A stretch of 7,642 nucleotides of DNA from Pseudomonadota bacterium (GTDB lineage Bacteria > Pseudomonadota > Alphaproteobacteria > Rhizobiales > Rhizobiaceae). Positions 5,651 to 7,642 of the stretch are shown piece by piece. The position numbers were made by a program, and so were the translations under genes. The stretch spans positions 1-7,642 of the forward strand of contig JAEXMK010000260.1 of NCBI GenBank assembly GCA_023444445.1, in the 5' to 3' direction. The notes below the pieces were generated by a model, which searched no databases, was not told the origin of the DNA, and saw nothing but the letters and a program-made list of their open reading frames with translations. How positions within the stretch are numbered: position 1 is the stretch's first letter; the number at the start of each line of letters is the position of its first letter.

Positions 5651-7449
5651 TTCGATTGCACCGGCTTTCGCTTGAACAGCGCTTTTATATTATCGAACAG
5701 TTCGATCTTGGCACCGTGACGCTTCATGATGAGCGCCTGCTGGCTGATGGAGAGCGTGTTGTTCCATGCCCAGTAGATGACCAGACCAGCCGGGAAGGAG
5801 GCCAGCATGAAGGTGAAGATCAGCGGCATCCAGGTGAAGATCATTGCCTGTGTCGGATCGGGCGGCGTCGGGTTCATGCGCATCTGCAGGAACATGGTGA
5901 TGCCCATGACGCGCGGCCAGACGCCGATCATCAGGAAGTGCGGCACGTCGTAAGGCAGAAGGCCGAACAGATTGAACAGCGACGTCGGATCGGGAGCGGA
6001 AAGGTCGTGAATCCAGCCGAAGAACGGCGCATGGCGCATTTCGATGGTGACGTAGATGACCTTGTAGAGTGCAAAGAAGACCGGGATCTGCAAGAGCATC
6101 GGCCAGCAGCCGGCAACCGGGTTGATCTTCTCTTCCTTGTAGAGCTGCATCATCGCCTGCTGCATGGCCATGCGGTCATCGCCATGCTTGGCTTTCAGCT
6201 CCTCCATCTTCGGCTGAACGCGCTTCATGTTCGCCATGGATGCATATTGCTTGCTGGCGAGCGGGAAGAACAGCGCCTTGACGACGATGGTGGTGAGCAG
6301 GATGGCCACGCCGAAATTGCCAAAATAACGGAAGAAGAAATCCATCATTTTGAACATCGGCTTGGTGATGAAGTAGAACCAGCCCCAGTCGATCAGAAGG
6401 TCGAACTTCGGAATGGAGTAGGCGGTCTCGTAGCGATCGACCAGCGGCACTTCCTTGGCGCCAGCGAAGACGAGGCTCTTCAGTTCGATGGACTGGCCAG
6501 CTTCGACCGTCATCGTATCGCTCTTGAAATCGGCCTGATAGCTTGGCTGATTGCCGGTGATGTGCGAGTAGCGCGTCTCGAACGGGGTCATCTGCGGCGG
6601 AACGATGGCAGCGGCCCAATATTTATCGGTGATGCCGAGCCAGCCGCCGGTGGCCTTGGCAACCGTTACAGGCTCTTCTTCAACATCCTTGTACTTCTTT
6701 TCCGTAAGGCTGCCGTCTTTGCCGGAAACGCCGAGGAAGCCCTCATGGATAACGAAAACAGGGGGAATTACCGGTTTGTTGTTGCGCGTCACGCGGCCGT
6801 AGGTCGCAAGCGAGATCGCGGCCTGTCCCTGGTTTTCGACCTTATCGGTGACCGAGATCATGTAATGCTCGTCGATCGAAACCGTACGCGAGAAAACAAC
6901 ACCCTTGGAGTTGGTGTAGGTCAGGGTGACCGGGGTGGTCTCCGTCAGCTTGTCGCCACTTGCGAGCGTCCAGACGGTCGTCGGACCGGGAACGCCGCCG
7001 ACTTCCTGTGCTGCAACGTAACCCAGTTCGGTGAAGTAACCGTCCTTGGTGTCGGCGGGCGAGAAGAGGGTGATGATCGGGCTCGAGTCATCAACGGTCT
7101 CATGGTAGCCCTTGAGCCGGATGTCATCGAAACGCGCGCCTGTCAGGTTGATCGAACCCGCAATGGCGTTGGTGTCGATGGTGACGCGCTGGGTCTTGGC
7201 GATCGCTTCTTCCCGGGTCGCCGTGGCGGCTGCCTGCGTGGAGGATGCGGGCGGGGCGCCTTCGACGGTTGCGCCGGGCGCGGCACCCGGTGCTGCCTGC
7301 TGCTGCGTCGTCTGCTGCTGCGCCTGGCGGGCCTCTTCGGCGCGGCGCTGCTGCTCGATACGCGGATTCATGTAAAGGAATTGCCAGGCGAGGACGATGA
7401 CAACCGAAAGGGCTATCGCGATGAAGTAATTACGGTTTTTTTCCATCAT
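5647..7449 (-). CDS. yidC: membrane protein insertase YidC (Oxa1/Alb3 family)
   Basis: An inner-membrane insertase of 600 residues that inserts and folds membrane proteins, alone or with SecYEG. Layout: N-terminal helix (about 8-27) in a typical [12 protein letters not shown] opening, a Gln/Ala/Pro-rich linker (about 34-78), a large periplasmic beta domain (about 85-345), then the conserved five-helix insertase core (about 355-575). The hydrophilic-groove positive residue, R366 in E. coli, is a lysine here (K391 in [11 protein letters not shown]). Other signatures are [14 protein letters not shown] (412-425), [20 protein letters not shown] (443-462) and FPAGLVIYW (552-560), followed by a basic tail. 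The first ATG overlaps the rnpA stop in an ATGA quartet, which favours 7449 as start; AGGA (7457-7454) is better spaced for the second ATG at 7446. Its own stop overlaps the yihA start in the same way. Confidence 0.97.
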   Translation of the reverse strand: MMEKNRNYFIAIALSVVIVLAWQFLYMNPRIEQQRRAEEARQAQQQTTQQQAAPGAAPGATVEGAPPASSTQAAATATREEAIAKTQRVTIDTNAIAGSINLTGARFDDIRLKGYHETVDDSSPIITLFSPADTKDGYFTELGYVAAQEVGGVPGPTTVWTLASGDKLTETTPVTLTYTNSKGVVFSRTVSIDEHYMISVTDKVENQGQAAISLATYGRVTRNNKPVIPPVFVIHEGFLGVSGKDGSLTEKKYKDVEEEPVTVAKATGGWLGITDKYWAAAIVPPQMTPFETRYSHITGNQPSYQADFKSDTMTVEAGQSIELKSLVFAGAKEVPLVDRYETAYSIPKFDLLIDWGWFYFITKPMFKMMDFFFRYFGNFGVAILLTTIVVKALFFPLASKQYASMANMKRVQPKMEELKAKHGDDRMAMQQAMMQLYKEEKINPVAGCWPMLLQIPVFFALYKVIYVTIEMRHAPFFGWIHDLSAPDPTSLFNLFGLLPYDVPHFLMIGVWPRVMGITMFLQMRMNPTPPDPTQAMIFTWMPLIFTFMLASFPAGLVIYWAWNNTLSISQQALIMKRHGAKIELFDNIKALFKRKPVQSK

Positions 7450-7642
7450 TCTTTCCTGGAGCGGGTCTCCTGGGACCGTCTCGGTTTCGCCGTTCCTTCA
7501 ATGCGCTCGAGGAGGAGAGATTGAAGTCTTGGAAAGGCGGTATCGAGAACATCCCGGCGGGCGACAATCACATAGTCATGACCGGGCTTCATTGCGACCC
7601 CGGCAGAAAGCCTGACGGCTTCCTTGAGACGGCGGCGCATGC
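7446..7642 (-). CDS. rnpA: ribonuclease P protein component, 3' part only (cut by window edge)
   Basis: The C-terminal 65 or so residues of the RNase P protein, which binds the catalytic RNA and helps process tRNA 5' ends. The visible part begins in the conserved arginine-rich RNA-binding helix: [11 protein letters not shown], with a preceding partial codon xGC that fits the arginine of the RNR motif. It continues through [19 protein letters not shown], the usual beta-strand and helix. The first methionine seen (7640-7638) is internal, so the gene starts beyond the window. The basic tail (residues about 50-64, rich in Arg/Lys/Glu) is a modest extension. The TGA at 7448-7446 overlaps the yidC ATG, which places rnpA, yidC and yihA in one coupled operon. 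Confidence 0.92.
   Translation of the reverse strand, partial: MRRRLKEAVRLSAGVAMKPGHDYVIVARRDVLDTAFPRLQSLLLERIEGTAKPRRSQETRSRKE

Noticed and set aside
5629..7524. A 631-codon open frame on the + strand opposite yidC
   Set aside because: It is the complement of a well-recognised yidC gene; its product is rich in His, Arg, Asp and Gly with no family resemblance, as expected from antisense reading of a high-GC gene.

Overview
The window looks like a piece of an alphaproteobacterial (Rhizobiales) main chromosome, most likely Agrobacterium or a close Rhizobium. The reasons are the high-GC coding style, a rhizobial-type small heat-shock protein followed by a DUF1150 gene, the wording of YidC, YihA and ArgB, and the gene order rnpA-yidC-yihA-argB, which I recall as usual in that order of bacteria. 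The assignment rests on recognising proteins, not on a database search. There is no sign of phage, plasmid, insertion sequence, CRISPR, tRNA or rRNA.

Layout from left to right. (1) Positions 1-876, + strand: a heat-shock unit with a candidate RpoH promoter, a 5' leader that resembles a ROSE RNA thermometer, an Hsp20 chaperone gene, and 56 bases later a small DUF1150 gene. (2) Positions 877-1005: an intergenic block with two consecutive palindromes that look like a rhizobial dispersed repeat, then an intrinsic terminator between convergent genes. (3) Positions 1006-2395, - strand: an exported four-EF-hand protein and a HAD-family pyrimidine 5'-nucleotidase. (4) Positions 2502-3419, + strand: a ten-helix EamA/DMT-type transporter, divergent from the nucleotidase. 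(5) Positions 3465-4349, - strand: argB (N-acetylglutamate kinase), convergent with the transporter across a hairpin. (6) Positions 4350-4984: a 248-base intergenic region with a 9-bp dyad close to argB, then a + strand gene for a short membrane-anchored protein that resembles the N-terminal half of RskA/ChrR-type anti-sigma factors. (7) Positions 4997-7642, - strand: yihA (engB), yidC and the 3' part of rnpA, each joined to the next by a 4-base ATGA stop/start overlap.

The right-hand block is a housekeeping membrane and RNA biogenesis operon: RNase P protein, membrane insertase, and the ribosome-assembly GTPase YihA. The anti-sigma-like gene lies on the opposite strand between yihA and argB with only 12 bases to the end of yihA, so transcripts of the two strands probably overlap. 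The left-hand block is a temperature-controlled chaperone unit.

Most of the window is ordinary core genome. The points most worth a second look are the anti-sigma-like orphan with its GTGA-coupled upstream mini-ORF and its antisense position, the ROSE-like leader, and the unexplained Hsp20-DUF1150 pairing. I see no clear evidence of a wholly new multi-gene system.
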